Shown piece by piece: positions 1-12,686 of a DNA stretch of 64,000 nucleotides (the first letter of the stretch is position 1; each line of letters begins with the position of its first letter). The notes under the pieces are model-generated. The model worked only from the letters and a program-made list of their open reading frames with translations. It was not told the origin of the DNA and did not search any database. Source of the stretch: Sipunculus nudus. Lineage: Eukaryota; Annelida; Sipuncula; Golfingiida; Sipunculidae. The stretch lies in the NCBI GenBank assembly GCA_026874595.1, contig CM049321.1, forward strand, positions 12,695,479-12,759,478, given 5' to 3'. A program made the translations under genes and the position numbers.

Positions 1-264
1 AAGTGGAATTGGCAGAATATGAATGGGATTTAATTATTTTCAAAATTCTGTCTTCAATGACATTTACATGGTAGCATTCTTTGTGATTGCGTACATTATG
101 TAATGACTTCCAAAAATATAGCTAAGGAATCTCTGCAACATCTATATTGGTAAAGTATAGATGTAAGGTACAGATGGCGCCCCTTTTGTTGAAATACTGC
201 TTAAATGGTCCGTATTTTACAATCTCGCTGTTTAAGGTATCATGCACAATATATTCAATGTCAC
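1..264. other. No feature seen
   Basis: AT-rich non-coding sequence with no repeat or exon recognised. Confidence 0.5.
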
Positions 265-690
265 AGACGGAACATTAATTACTCTCTTCACACAAACGTA
301 AATACAATGCTGTTGTCCGAAACATATTTTCGTGTAACCGCTGCCAGATGGTGTGGCAAGGGCATCTGGGCATGAACACCGGGGTGCGCAAAGAGCACAG
401 AATTGTAATCACACTGCAGATAGCGTGAACTTGCATTGTGCATCCAGGCCAAATTTTAAACATGCGCCACCGGCTCTCATTGGCCTAATTCTTGGCCCTA
501 TGCCAGCCCGGGTGCTATCAGACCAACGTGAGCGGGTGTCGCATGTTTACAATGTATGCACCATGCGCACCCCGGTGTTCCTGTCCAGAGAATCTTGCCA
601 TACAAAGCAGCGGTTACATGAAAAGAAGTCTTTGGCGACTGCAGTATATAACCGCTGCGTTAGAAGCGTAAACCTTTATAAGAAGCCCAA
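265..690. repeat. Inverted pair of a dispersed repeat (45-bp-unit family)
   Basis: Two copies of one repeat lie head to head. The left copy reads on the - strand over about 265-500 and the right copy reads + over about 530-690. Both contain a GCACCCCGGTGTTC unit followed by CTTGCCA..., AGCGGTTAC and a GACTGCAGTAT/CAGCATTGTAT block. The same family, with the same flanks, recurs at 14440-15090, where the short unit is expanded to ten copies. The arrangement could form a long hairpin. The chance open frames here come from the repeat and are not genes. Confidence 0.6.
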
Positions 691-699
691 GATACCTGT

Positions 700-3595
700 T
701 TAATCATCTGAAGAGAGTCTCTATATTCATGTGAACGTTGAATATCCACTGCTCGGTGGCAGACCCCTGCTATAGGGCATGACTCCATTATACTATATTT
801 AAGTTGTGTTATAAGATTCAATTGAAACATTTAATTCATATAATTTTCTAGTATAAATTTTCTGCTATTGACTGTAATGATATTAGACAAACGATAGCAA
901 AATATTTGTCCAATTATACAAACATGCACAACATGAATAAAAAGGATGTTTTAAATCTGATGAAAGGAAATTGTAAAAGCACCCTGGCCCATCCTGCCCA
1001 ATTGTTTCCCCTTTTTTTCTGGTCCTATTAAACTTTGGTTTATATAAAAAGTCTTCAACCACATTCAATCGGCTTATAAACAGATAATCTAGCTATGTCT
1101 TTTAATTTTCAAAGTCGTTGGAAAAAAAAAAGAATATAGCCAGGCCTATTGACTTCTCGATGACACGAAACACACAAATTACACAGTAGAAGAAAAATAA
1201 TCAAATGTTTTCTCGTTCCATGAACACTTTTTATTCAGTTACCGGACAGACATAGATAGTGTACAGATGTTGAACGTAATACTAGAGATAGAGATCAGAT
1301 AATAATGGGCGCAAAACTGATCAGATCAGATCCCTGGTGGAGATAAGCGCGCACCTATGATTAGTGCTGACACCTATGTGACATACCACGAACTATAGCT
1401 AACAAAAGTGCAAAGTGACATCTTTCTCCACCCACGAAACGACAGCACCTTTGTACATTTCAAGTCTCGATATGCATTTAAGAAATTGCGAGAATACTCA
1501 GTTTTGCTGCTTATCGTCCATAACACATACAAACTGTTTTCCTTTGGCAGAACAAGAACAACTAAATTCCAATAGGAAATTCGGATTTAGGGTCACTTGA
1601 TTTAAAATGTTCTGTAAATTTACCTTGATTATCTGTATTTTAATATACTACTGTCATTTAAGGTTTCAGTGCATAAAGCCTAGTATGGAACGATTGGGTC
1701 ATAATTTGTAGAGTTATGAATACAACAGTTCATGATGTATAAGATTCAAATGTCCTTTCGGCTTCATGGCCTGAAATGGTGTCAGGTGCTGGGGTCATAA
1801 GGTCATGCATGGCGGACGGCTCGTAAAAGTTTGAAACTGTGATGAGAGCTGAAAAAGTGTGATGTCTTCATTGTGTAAGCTCCGTGTGCTTTCTAGTTTG
1901 GGAATTATTTCACCTTTTTCTTAAAGACCATGTTTATTCGGGTGTCTTTGTTCGTGACAACGTGGATGCGAAGCAGTGACAACGATGGGGGTATGAAATG
2001 ACAGTCAGTCAGTGTCACTCACCCCCGTAACCCAGTGTTGTTGTGACAGTTCTTGATATTCAAAAATGAAGACGCTGTTGGTTAGATAAACCACAGGGAT
2101 ACGCCAGAAAAAAAATCGCCATTATCTGTCAACAGGGATGTTTGCTAAATTAAGGTAAGATTTGCATTGTCCTAATATCGTAGTTTTATTTTTTGTTTGA
2201 TTTTATTTAGGCACTGTGTGCTGCGAGACAATATTCACCTTATCAATCACAAATGAGTAACTGCAGTAAGTATGACAATGCAAAAGTCAGTCTTTAATAA
2301 AGGATGGGTTAGGGTCAGAGACTTACAGTTGCTTGAAATTTATCAGTTCTCGTGCATGACTGTCTGCCTCTTTTAAGAATGTAACATGAAAATTGCACCA
2401 GTATATTTATGATCGGTATAATAAATACATCACATGTATGTTTTTGATGCTGGTATCCTTGGTTACCTATTAAATGTTAATATGATACTCAATTGTTATC
2501 TGTGATGTCATGTATTAGCAAAATGCTATTATTGTACGAATAGCGAAGCTAATAAAGTTCAGTTCTGTTCATAGTCTGATGATAGTCAAATTGGTGACTG
2601 AATATCGTCTGATGCCCTCTTTTACATTAGATGAAAACATCGGACACACAGAATCGCAGATTTGATCATGAATCTGGTTGAAAACAGTTCACTCACATTG
2701 CATACAATCATGTAACAGTAAACTGAAATGTCATTGGTTAGGAATGAGTTAAACTTTTTAAAAAATCTGATCGACTTATCATTTGTAAATAAATTTTGTT
2801 GGCAAATGATTATTTTTCTTGGTTTGAAATAGATTTCAAGATTTTATGGTTGTGTGTATATTATATATATAATAAATACCATATCTATAAATATAATATT
2901 TGCATGGAATATGAATTTTAAGCTACATGTGTATGCTTAATGTATCAAACCATCAGTCATTTAAATGCAAAGTATCACAGCACAAATATCATGACTCCCG
3001 GGGCTTTATTTTGTGGTTACAGCAGTAGTGGATATACAATGTCCATGTAATTTATCATGCTGGCAGGGGTACATCAGATTACAGATTACATCTCATGATA
3101 AGTTGATAACTGTTTTTTTCTTCATCTCCACCAGATCCGTATCTACCCACATCAATAACGATCTTGCTTCAGTTGCACATCTAATAAAAAAGTGCAGCCC
3201 ACAGCTCTGGTTTGATGTGGAATTTATACAGGATTCTGGCCCAGATTTTATAACCCACAGTTATGCCCAACACCAGATCCTTTTGATATAAACATTAGAC
3301 TCACAACACTGCCACATGTGATCCTGATTTTTCCCAGGAGTAATTGTTATGTGTTCTAGATCACAACCTTACTTATAATATACAGTTATAGTGTCTATTT
3401 ACAAGTTATTTTTAGGTTCAATAGATAAACTAAAGGTAGATATTTTATAGGTTTAATAGATAAACTACAGGCAGTAGTTCTGGTTGTCTGTCTGTATCTC
3501 TCTGTGGGCATGTAGTCACTGTAAATTGTGGTCCAGTATTTGATGGCCAGTGCTAAGGTGATCTGAGATTTTAAAAGTGAATGTTAACATAATTG
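700..3595. other. No gene seen; AT-rich unique sequence
   Basis: No exon, long inverted repeat or tandem array is supported. A 92-codon open frame at 3013-3291 has no splice context or motif and is left uncalled. Confidence 0.5.
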
Positions 3596-3599
3596 TATC

Positions 3600-4697
3600 C
3601 CCAGACACAATTTTTGGGATATTATTGTTTTTACTGAGGTCGGTTCCACCAGCGCTTCAGAGATTTCTTTCAGAAGAGATAACTTGAAAAATAATTCACG
3701 GATCTTTACCAGACTAGACATGTGCATAGATATGGGTGAAAGGAAGCAGCTTATTTAAGATAGGGTCATGACCTTCACTAGGAGAGTAACCTTGACCTTG
3801 AATAGGTCCATTTTTGTGGAAAATCACACAAATTCTTGAATATCTCAAGAAAATTTGCATGGATTGATCCAGAAATCTAGTTAACCAAAGATCTTGGATA
3901 GTGTTGTCATACACCGTGCCTTTTAATACCCCTTCATTGCCACTTGACAGTAAATTATTATTTTTTTTTAAATATTTTTTATGGAGGTAACCGCCTCCAT
4001 TTTTTTAATGCTAACTTAACTACTTATATGTACATCTGCAGAAATCCTTTCCGGTTTCTGACTACATGACAGGGCAGTATCACACGCTTCCTCTCATTTT
4101 ATATCCTGGCGTCAACCAGGCCAGGTGACTACTGCACCTGCAGGCCCTGGGTGCGTAATCCTCCCCATTGTTGGGTCATACCACCGAGGAACCCCTGAGA
4201 GGCACACTTGTTTGTGAGTGAAACATTGCCTTTGGGCACGGCCTTCCCATTAAGCCTGCAGAGCGGTCATCCTGGGTGGGGTCCGACTGTCAAAAATCTT
4301 ACCGCCTCAGCTGAGTTTCGACCCAACGTTCTCCAGGCTTTGAGTCCTGTGCTCTACCCCTGAGCCACAGAAGCCAGTCCTTGAGCATTATTATTAAGTA
4401 AAAAACTAATGGAAATTTTTTTTTCATATTTAGCAAGTACATAGATATAGATTATAAGATGAGGTACATTTAAATTGGGATCATGACCTCTACTGTGAGA
4501 GTGACCTAGACCTTGAATATTCCCATATTTGGTGAAAAATATCGTTTTCTCAAGTTTATAGATGGAAGAAATCAGGGTGGCTTGCCAAATGTCAGTATTG
4601 GTTTTTGAAGATGGGGGCCTATACTTGAGGGGGGGGGGGTTATTAATTGTCTGGTGATGCTATCAGTATGAAACCTGCGATGCCAAAAAATGTCTAG
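3600..4697 (+). mobile_element. HINE-like element, family III, decayed and interrupted by a SINE
   Basis: The interior matches the element at 42530-44148 over long stretches: the 'agagatttcttt' start region, CACGGATCTTTACC, GTAACCTTGACCTTGAAT, and TTGATCCA with the following ATCTTGGATAGTGTTGTCAT. The 3' end keeps a G-run, a decayed GGCACC-type hairpin and the CTAG terminus at 4694-4697 followed by T. A SINE in the opposite orientation splits it at about 3960-4385. The 5' boundary is approximate. Confidence 0.6.
3981..4375 (-). mobile_element. tRNA-derived SINE, nearly full length
   Basis: On the - strand it begins GGCTTCTGTGGCTCAGGGG, which contains a tRNA-like A box. A B-box-like GGGTCGAAACTC follows about 50 bp later, then a conserved body (CCCACCCAGG, GGCTTAATGGG, TTTCACTCAC, GGTGGTATGACCCA) and the tail CTGCAGATGTACATATAAG. 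It ends in a perfect 7-bp-stem hairpin, ATGGAGG-CGGTTA-CCTCCAT (3981-4000 on +), followed by an A/T run. Related copies lie at 41925, 59646 and 61643. It is inserted in a family III HINE-like element. Confidence 0.75.
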
Positions 4698-4699
4698 TT

Positions 4700-5590
4700 C
4701 TAAGATGCCATTATTTATTCCAGTATGTATTAAATAATGAGATATTATTTGAAATAGTTTCTTTTGCATACAGGCCAGGTTTATAGTTATTAGTTGTGTT
4801 CCAAAATAGGTACAGATATGAATCTGGATAAAAAAACTGGGTTTGAGGCTGATACAGTATTTCACAGATTATATCCAGTAATATATATGAAATTCTTAAT
4901 ATGTACAAATAGCCATTTCCATGACCTTTCAAAGCTATACATGTACACAGGTGAGTCTGAATTTACTTGATCAATATTTTAGGTACATAAATCCAGATAC
5001 AGCAGATTTAAAAGTAATATAGACAGTACATAAAATAATTGATTATTTATAGGTCATAGGTCGTTTTATTTCTGTCAATCGTGGAACATATTTCAATCCA
5101 TTCCTACCACAAATGTCAATAAATCTGCAGTAGCTTTTACATTTCTGGCATAAAAGACTCTACTAATTGAAAAGTGTGAACAGGGCTCACAACAAAGATC
5201 ACCAGCTGTAGTAAACACTTGTATGTTAGGAACAGGTGATGTTCATCTGAGGGACGCAAAGGAAACAGAAGGGGAACATTTGTACATACCCTGGCTAACA
5301 TAACGTACCCTCTGTTTCCTATTAGTGGCCAACATATGCTTAACAACTCGAAGAGTATGTGTAACATGTGTTTCAGTCTTGTCAATTGATTTTTGTGCAA
5401 CTACTTTTATCACAAAAAAAAATCAAAATATTGAATATTTATCATTTTCTAATATGTTCAGTAATTTTTGCTTCTACATTTATATACTGTTTAAATATTT
5501 TAAAATTAAATTGACATAAAGGTTTCTTCAAAAGTGCTGATATAATGAGGTATACCTTGACAGTATTGTGAATATTAAATTCTCTTTTTT
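4700..5590. other. No feature seen
   Basis: AT-rich sequence; two overlapping - strand open frames of 97 and 73 codons (4572-4932) lack any motif. Confidence 0.45.
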
Positions 5591-5593
5591 TTA

Positions 5594-7299
5594 TTAGCTC
5601 AGCTGACTATAAGTCATTCGAGCTTTAGTCGTGGTCCATTGTCCTTCGTCCATCTGGCTGTCCGTCTCTCCGTCCATCCGTAGATGTGGCACGTTTTGAA
5701 ACCGTCAGTCCCAGGAATCCAAAATTCAGCATAATTTTATATGTCCCCAAGATCTCCTACCAAGCCGAAAACTGGGTTTTTGCGACTTCTTTCCTTTGAG
5801 AAATTAAGGAAAACCTCAATTTTTTTTTATTAAAACCTATTTCACACTTCAGGACTGCTTAATATCAAAACCACTCATACCATAAATATTCCTCTATACA
5901 GTTCCTATGCACATGCCTGAAATTGTGTGTATTATATAATTTAAAAAAGTTATGGGCCCAAACATATTGCACTTTGTAAAAAATCAGGAAAAATATTTGG
6001 CCACTTAACAAAAAAAAATGTTAAAGTTAGGGACTTTTTTCAGTAATATAACTTTAATTAATCAAAATTTAATTGTATACCCAAAATTAGATCAAAATCT
6101 TTTAATTTTTTAAAATATTAGCAAAAAATATCAAATTAGTACTTTAAATTTTGCCCAAATTTGACCATGGCACTTTTTTTCTAGTAAGTATATTTAATTT
6201 ATTTTTCACAGCCGGGATACATGTGGATTTAATCTGTTGAATTCCGAAATTTGAAAGTAAAAGCTTAAAAATTATTCTAATTATTAAAGTTTTTCAGATG
6301 CTCCAATGTATTTGCATTTTGTATATATCCAAGACCCCACTCTTTCTCACTACAGCCTTGCCTAGGTAGCCTTATTAGTAATGCAGCACTGGCAGAACAC
6401 CCCTGCTGTAATAAACATACACTTATTCTCATGGGCCCTACCCTAACAACCCCCTCCCCCCCCCCCCCCCACCACCACCATCACCAATTATATTGCAATA
6501 CATGGTTTGTTATTGTCAACTGTATTTCTTTAAATGTAAAGCTGTTTTTTATCCAATGTGCACAACTTTTCTTGAAATATTAATTCAAGAAATAATCCAA
6601 GAGATGCTCGTTGTTCTGATGTAGCATTTCTAAGAAATTATTTCCTCTTAAATAATTAAAAAAATATAATTTAACCCATCAGTAGGCATAATTTGATAAT
6701 ATATGAAACAAATCATGGATAAATAAGAGTGCAATTTAAAATTGTGAATTCTGGAGTGTTATTTTCATATATTTATTGCTTTGCAAATTTAAAAAATATA
6801 TTTTATAAAACAAAAGAAATATATCTGTGTGCATAATGTGATGTTACCTGACTAAATTTAGTATAAATGTTGATGCAGTTTAGATTTGTGAATCAATTTA
6901 AATATTCAGATATATATGATATACTGTATATATATAGTAAAATTTATAAACTAAAAAAATGACTTAATTAAAGAAAAAATAGGATCTAATGCAAATATTT
7001 GCTCATTATTTTTCTATCTTGGTAGAATGGAATTAAAGTTATTTGCTTTGTTTTCCATCTCTCTGCCTATTTTTAAATATTTAAAATAATTTCATGTAAA
7101 TTAAATTTTATCCTTTACGTATATGCAGAGGTGTTGTGACTTCCACCAGTCCATGTAAGCACCAATGAATTAAATTCCATATTCTGTATTTATATCCTAA
7201 GCACTGAGGATAGTATTTTTATTGCAACTTCAAAAAATCTATGGTGATGCAGTTGTAACTGTCCCAATCAGCTGAGCGCCGTGACCCATGGGTCTCTTG
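5594..7299 (+). mobile_element. HINE-like (Helentron-type) element, family I, copy a
   Basis: The element starts TTAGCTCAGCTGACTATAAG and ends GGGTCTCTTG followed by T. GCTCAGCTGA (5597-5606) is matched 10/10 in inverted form by TCAGCTGAGC (7268-7277). A small hairpin TGACT-ATA-AGTCA lies at 5604-5616. Near the 3' end is the palindrome GACCCATGGGTC. A CCGTC/TCCGTC short-repeat core sits about 60-90 bp from the 5' end and a C-run lies at 6455-6471. Subterminal inverted repeats, an internal microsatellite and a 3' stem are the known signature of non-autonomous Helentron-associated elements. No protein is encoded. Confidence 0.68.
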
Positions 7300-7463
7300 T
7301 TTTTAATTTGTTGTCACTTTTGGGGAGAGTGGGTTATAATTCCCTGCAATCTGTAAAAAATGTTTTTCAGGCAGTTTCACACATTCCTGAGACTTAATTC
7401 ATGTATTAAGTTCTGTTAAAAAGGCTATATGAATAAGTGTAATATAGATCTAAGTTTGTATAA

Positions 7464-9154
7464 TTAGCTCAGTTGGCTATAAGTCATCTGAGTTATAGTC
7501 GTGGTCCATTGTCCGTCTGTCCGTCCGTCCGTAGATGTGGCACGTTTTGAAACCGTAAGACCTAGGAATCCAAAATTCAGCATACTGTTAGATGTCCCCA
7601 AGATCTCCTATCAAGCCGAAAACTGGGTCTTTGCGACTTCATTCCTTTAAGAAATTAAGGAAAAACCTCAAATTTTTATAAAAAATTTATTTTCACACTT
7701 CAGGACTGCCTAATATCAAAACCACTCATCTGTTTTTCCTCATATCTACCATAAATATTCCTCTATATAGTTCCTATGTACATGCCAGAAATTAAGTCTT
7801 TTAATTATAAATTCTTTAAGTTATGGGCCCGAACATAATGGACTTTGTAAAAAATCAGGAAAAATATTTACTCACTTAACATGAAAAATTATGAAACTAG
7901 AGTCTATTTTCCCAAGTATATAACTATGTTTAATTAAGATTCAATTGTTTTTACCAAAATTAGATCTGAATTTTGTAAATTTTTTAAGTTATTAGCATAA
8001 AAATAAAATCAGTACCTTAAATTTTGCCCAACTTTGACCATAGCACGTTTTTTTCCTGTAAGTATCATTGATTTAATTTTCACAGCATGTAAACATAAAT
8101 ATTTAATTTGTTTAAATCTGAAATTTGAAAATAAAAGCTTGAAAATTAAGCTAGTTATTGATTTTTTTCTTGAGGCTCTATTGTAGTCATTTGCTTTGAT
8201 TACAGATTACAGATGCAGGGTCCCACTCCAGGTCACTGGAAGTCAGCCATGCCAGGGTTTCTGATTTGTTACAGTCACTGGGGGAGATTCCTTGCTGTGA
8301 CAGGTGTACAGTTATTCTCATATCACCACCCCAATCATCACTCCCCCCCCCCCCCACACACACACCCACCAAGTGTTATGCAGTAATTGTTGTTTTCACT
8401 TTATCTCCTTAATTGTAATGCTGTTTCCACTCCGATATGCAAAAACTTTCCTTGAAAAAATAATTCAAGGGTGTAATCCAGAAGATGCAGTTGCAGATTT
8501 AAAAGATATATTTTTGTGGTTAAAAATAAATAAACATTTGTTTGCATGATGTGGTGTTATCTGACAAGATTGAGATTTATGATGATGCAATTGAGAATTA
8601 TGAATCAACTTCTATATTCAGATATATATTTTATATTAGAAATGTATAGAAATATAAACTTAAATTTAAAAAAAAATTGATGTGATAAAAAAATGAGGAT
8701 TTAATACAAACATTTGTTCATTATTTTCCTGCCTCAGCAGAATTTGAGATCAGGCTTTGTTTGCCCTGTTTTATGTTGTTAATTAGTTATATTTCAACTG
8801 AATACATTTCATAAAAATACATATATATTTAATAATATATATTATACAAAAAAAATAGATTCAATTGAACAAATGTGTAAACTACTGAAATTTCAACAGT
8901 TAATCAAAAAGCCAACAAATGATCATGGTAATAGTACAGATCATTTGTTCACAAACCGATCACATGCTTCAGTTTCAACATTAGGAAACACATGGTCAGG
9001 TCACAAAATATTATTTGCAACAATTTCTTGCTCATCAATACAAACCAATCATATAAACCAACCATGGCCTTTATTTCCTCTTCCTCTTACACTTTATCTC
9101 CATTTGATATTATTTAAGATTTTCAGCTGAGCACAGTGACCCATAGGTCCCTTG
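7464..9154 (+). mobile_element. HINE-like element, family I, copy b
   Basis: Second copy of the element that ends at 7299, same orientation, 164 bp downstream. The 5' end is TTAGCTCAGTTGGCTATAAG with a GTCCGTCCGTCCGTAG core. The 3' end is TCAGCTGAGC (9123-9132), then the imperfect palindrome GACCCATAGGTC and CTTG (9151-9154). It keeps a C-run followed by CA repeats (8341-8367) at the same internal position as copy a's C-run. Frequent small indels relative to copy a indicate both are old and were separately inserted or anciently duplicated. Confidence 0.68.
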
Positions 9155-11077
9155 TTTTATTTCTTGTTTTGTTCTGTAATAAAGAGGTTTCTGTAATAGA
9201 CAGGTGTCTAATTAATTAATTAATTACTGAGTGAAAATATTTGGTTGGTCATTAAGAAAACAAAAAAGAAAATAAATTGCAGATTTAAATTGCAATTAAC
9301 TTGTTTAATCCTACTGACCAGAAAATTAAATAATATTAAAGTGTCTGTGGTCATCCCAATTTTGAACTTGCATTGCCTAATCTCAAGACAAGCAAAGCAA
9401 GCCTAAAGCATTCAAGATTTCAGATAATGTTCCGACCAATTCATTTTAAGTAGGGGTGGCCATGCAGGTTTAGGGGTTAATGCAATAACTTGATATTGGC
9501 ACATATATTTTTTCTTCTAGAAACATTGTCTTCCTTGGAGGATCAATCTTCCCTAAGCATGTACTTAAAATTATGAAAATTCCCAGGGCATGGACTTAAT
9601 TAGTGTTTGAAGCTTTCACCAGATGGCACCAGCTGTTCCCTCTCAGCTTTTGTTGTTGGGGGTTCAGCCACACAACCTGACCCAGCATGTTGTATTTAGA
9701 TGTTCTTTATTTGACCACAGCCTGAACCATATGGGCTATGAATATTCATCATACTTGACTGTCCATCACAGACAAGTTGATACTTAAATAGTAAAAATAT
9801 CTAAGTTCCATAGCTTTTGTGTATCACCTATCCCGCTGTTTTGCATATGAATGATTAAAATATTAGTAATGATTAGTGGTGGGAGTTAGTTCTTATTTCA
9901 TATGCAGTCTTTGCATATTTGAGCAAACTTATTGGAGATTGATTAATTATTGATTCAGCTATATTTTCGATTATCACTGAATACAATTATTTTGAAGCAC
10001 TTTAACATTGTACAATCCATATTTGTTTATCTTCTAAAATATAAAAAAACTGTTAATTCATGATCTCTTTCTAAAGTTAAATTTTCAGGATCTCAGAGTT
10101 TTCAGATGAATGTCAAAAATACTCTTGGATCTGGATGGTTTTTGTACAGTCAGTCAGGCCACTTTATTTTCATACCTTTTTATGATGTTATTAATAGTTG
10201 TGTTTTGTTATCATATTCTTGAAACTGAAAGGACAGTTGACTGTTATAACTATTGATAGTATCAATAATAATAACCATAATAATAATAAAAATAATATAT
10301 TGTATTACAAAGTCATGGTCCATATCAGTACACATGCACACACTCAAAATAATAATTAAACCCTCAAATTTTTTTTGATCAAATAATTCTTGAATTTATA
10401 TAATGCATGTCTACAGTGTCAAGGTAAATTTTCTACAAGAAATTAGGACTCCAGTTATTCACATATGACTACAACTGATGTGACTTTAAATCTTTGGGGA
10501 AAATATAAGTGAAATATTATGTAATCTTTTATGGCTTGGCACCAGTATTTGCTGAAAACTGTCTTTTGATTATTTTACATTATAAAGTAGCCTGTGGCAA
10601 GTTTTTGTGTGATAATTTCCACCCCTGTGGATGATTTGTTATTTCACACTCGGGCCTGTTATCCTGGATGAGTCAGGAGTGATACTGATGGTGTGTGGCC
10701 GAGATTAAATCTTATCTCATTTCGTAATTTCTCCACGCCCCATTCCTGATTGCTTTATGTCCTGCAACTCACTGTAGTTCATTATCCAGTATAAATCAAG
10801 CAGTTGTTTGCAGTGAAGCCATTTTGCTTGCGGTTTGTTTGATTATCAGGACTTTAATGCTGTGTTTGTAGTGGAGTAATTGTTGCATGTGTTAATTCAT
10901 TGTGATAATAAAATTTATGATTAAAAACAAAAAGGCTTTTCCTGGATTTTTTCACAGCATTTGCTGACCACTAACTGAATTCAACAAATGTTTATTCAAC
11001 ATTTAATAATCAATGGCTTTAATCTTGTAATTACAATAATTAATGTATATTATTAATATAAGATTTCTATTATTCTA
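9155..11077. other. No gene seen
   Basis: AT-rich sequence with an ATAATAATAA-type tract around 10265-10295. No exon or element boundary recognised. Confidence 0.5.
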
Positions 11078-11085
11078 AACAGAAA

Positions 11086-12678
11086 CAGGGTTGGCAAGTT
11101 TTAGGCAAGAAGGTTTTAACCATAGGTTATAACCTGGTTAAAACTGCCCCGCCTAAAACAGGTTTTAGGCAGGTTTTAGGCACCAAAAGTGCCCAAAACC
11201 TATATTTGTTTAAATTTTTTACTTAAAGATCTATAAAACTACCAAACTGGCTGGGGTGATGCAGTCACAAGGCTTTGCTGGGTTTCTGGAAGGTTTCAGG
11301 TATAAGTAATGCATGATTTCCTGTTGGCTGGCACCATGCAGTCTTCAAAGAGCCTGTATAGGTTCCTGGAGCATGAGACCATGTTTATGTGGCACATGGT
11401 TTCATTGGCCAAGGTATCAGGACCATTGGGTTTCCTGATGAGTGCCCTGCTACCTGGAATGATGTAATAGAGCCTCCAGTACGCCTCTAAGGCAGGGTAT
11501 CACTATCAGAGGGGAGGCCATGCCTGATTAGACAAGTTAATTACTATTTATCAGGGTGATGGGGTCATAAGACCCAATGGTCGTAAGTCCTACTGCTGTG
11601 TCCTAGTAGATGTTCATGTGAACTTTCATACATGACTTGGAAAATGCAATCAAATCCCTTGCCCTGAAAACTGTTCTTGAGTCAAACTTTTTACTGAGTG
11701 ATGCAGTCAGGGCCCCTGACCGTGACATGTAGGTTTCTCAGGCCTTCAGGTTTAACACAGCCCAAAAGTAATTATGAATATTCTGTGGTTTGCAATGCAT
11801 TCATTGCAATATATTTTCGCATTTTTCAGTTTTATACTAATTATAGTGTTTCATGAGGGTTTCATTTTCACAATCTCATCATACAATTTACGGAGTATAT
11901 CCATCATTATAAAGATGATTAGTATGTGCACAAAATCTTAAAATTTGACAAGGGATGACCTAGCTAAGGGAATAAACAAATAGTGGAAATTCTTGTTCAT
12001 TATCAGATAATGTAAAAGATATTATCATATTTTTAGTTTATGGCTGGCATAAAAGATATGTTATAATTTATAAAATCAATGCATTGCTTTTTGCCATAAG
12101 AAGCTACAGGCATACAAAACATACATGATATGTTGGTGAGACTACAGTATAAAGGACTATTCATCAGTGTAAATGGAACAATTTTTTAAATTCGGGAAAC
12201 TTCTTTTGTATTTATCACAAAATTTAATCCCTTGTGATCAAAAAGCCAATCAAAGTATCTGGTTATAAGCTTAAAGTAAGAGCACTCTTATAAATTGGCA
12301 GTAATGGCAGTAATGGAGGTGGGAGACCTCAGAACAAGACTTGGGGATACAAGCTAAAACTGTCAGAGAACTGTGTTTATAAGAAAATCCTGAAGTAGTG
12401 TTGTATTCATTTGTTGCTTTTTTTTAATCATGGTTTGTTTAGTTTGAATAAAGTGTTCCTCAATTTTTAATTTGTTGAGCATATTTCTTTAATGCATATA
12501 GCTGTTTAACAATAAAACATAGTCAAATACGAGTCAGATTAATAGGTGAGGGTAAATAAGGTTTTAGGCAGTTAAAGGCAGTTTTAGGCAGGTTATAACC
12601 TATTTTAGGCAGTTAAAGGCAGGTTTTAGGCTCTGCCCTGCCGAAAACAGGTTTTGGGCAGCCTAAAACCCAACCCTG
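11086..12678. mobile_element. hAT-like element, non-autonomous, 1593 bp
   Basis: The terminal inverted repeats are CAGGGTTGGCAAGTTTTAGGC at the left and, read inward from the right end, CAGGGTTGGGTTTTAGGC. They are flanked by a perfect 8-bp duplication AACAGAAA (11078-11085 and 12679-12686). An 8-bp target duplication with CAGGG termini is the hallmark of hAT transposons. Both ends carry many copies of TTTTAGGCAG-type motifs in direct and inverted orientation, which makes large subterminal repeats. The middle has no transposase-like open frame, so the element would depend on a transposase elsewhere. Confidence 0.82.
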
Positions 12679-12686
12679 AACAGAAA

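Noticed and set aside
4360-4375. A functional tRNA gene at the SINE head (also at 41925 and 59646)
   Set aside because: The acceptor stem and anticodon arm cannot be formed, and the tRNA-like part runs into a conserved SINE body.
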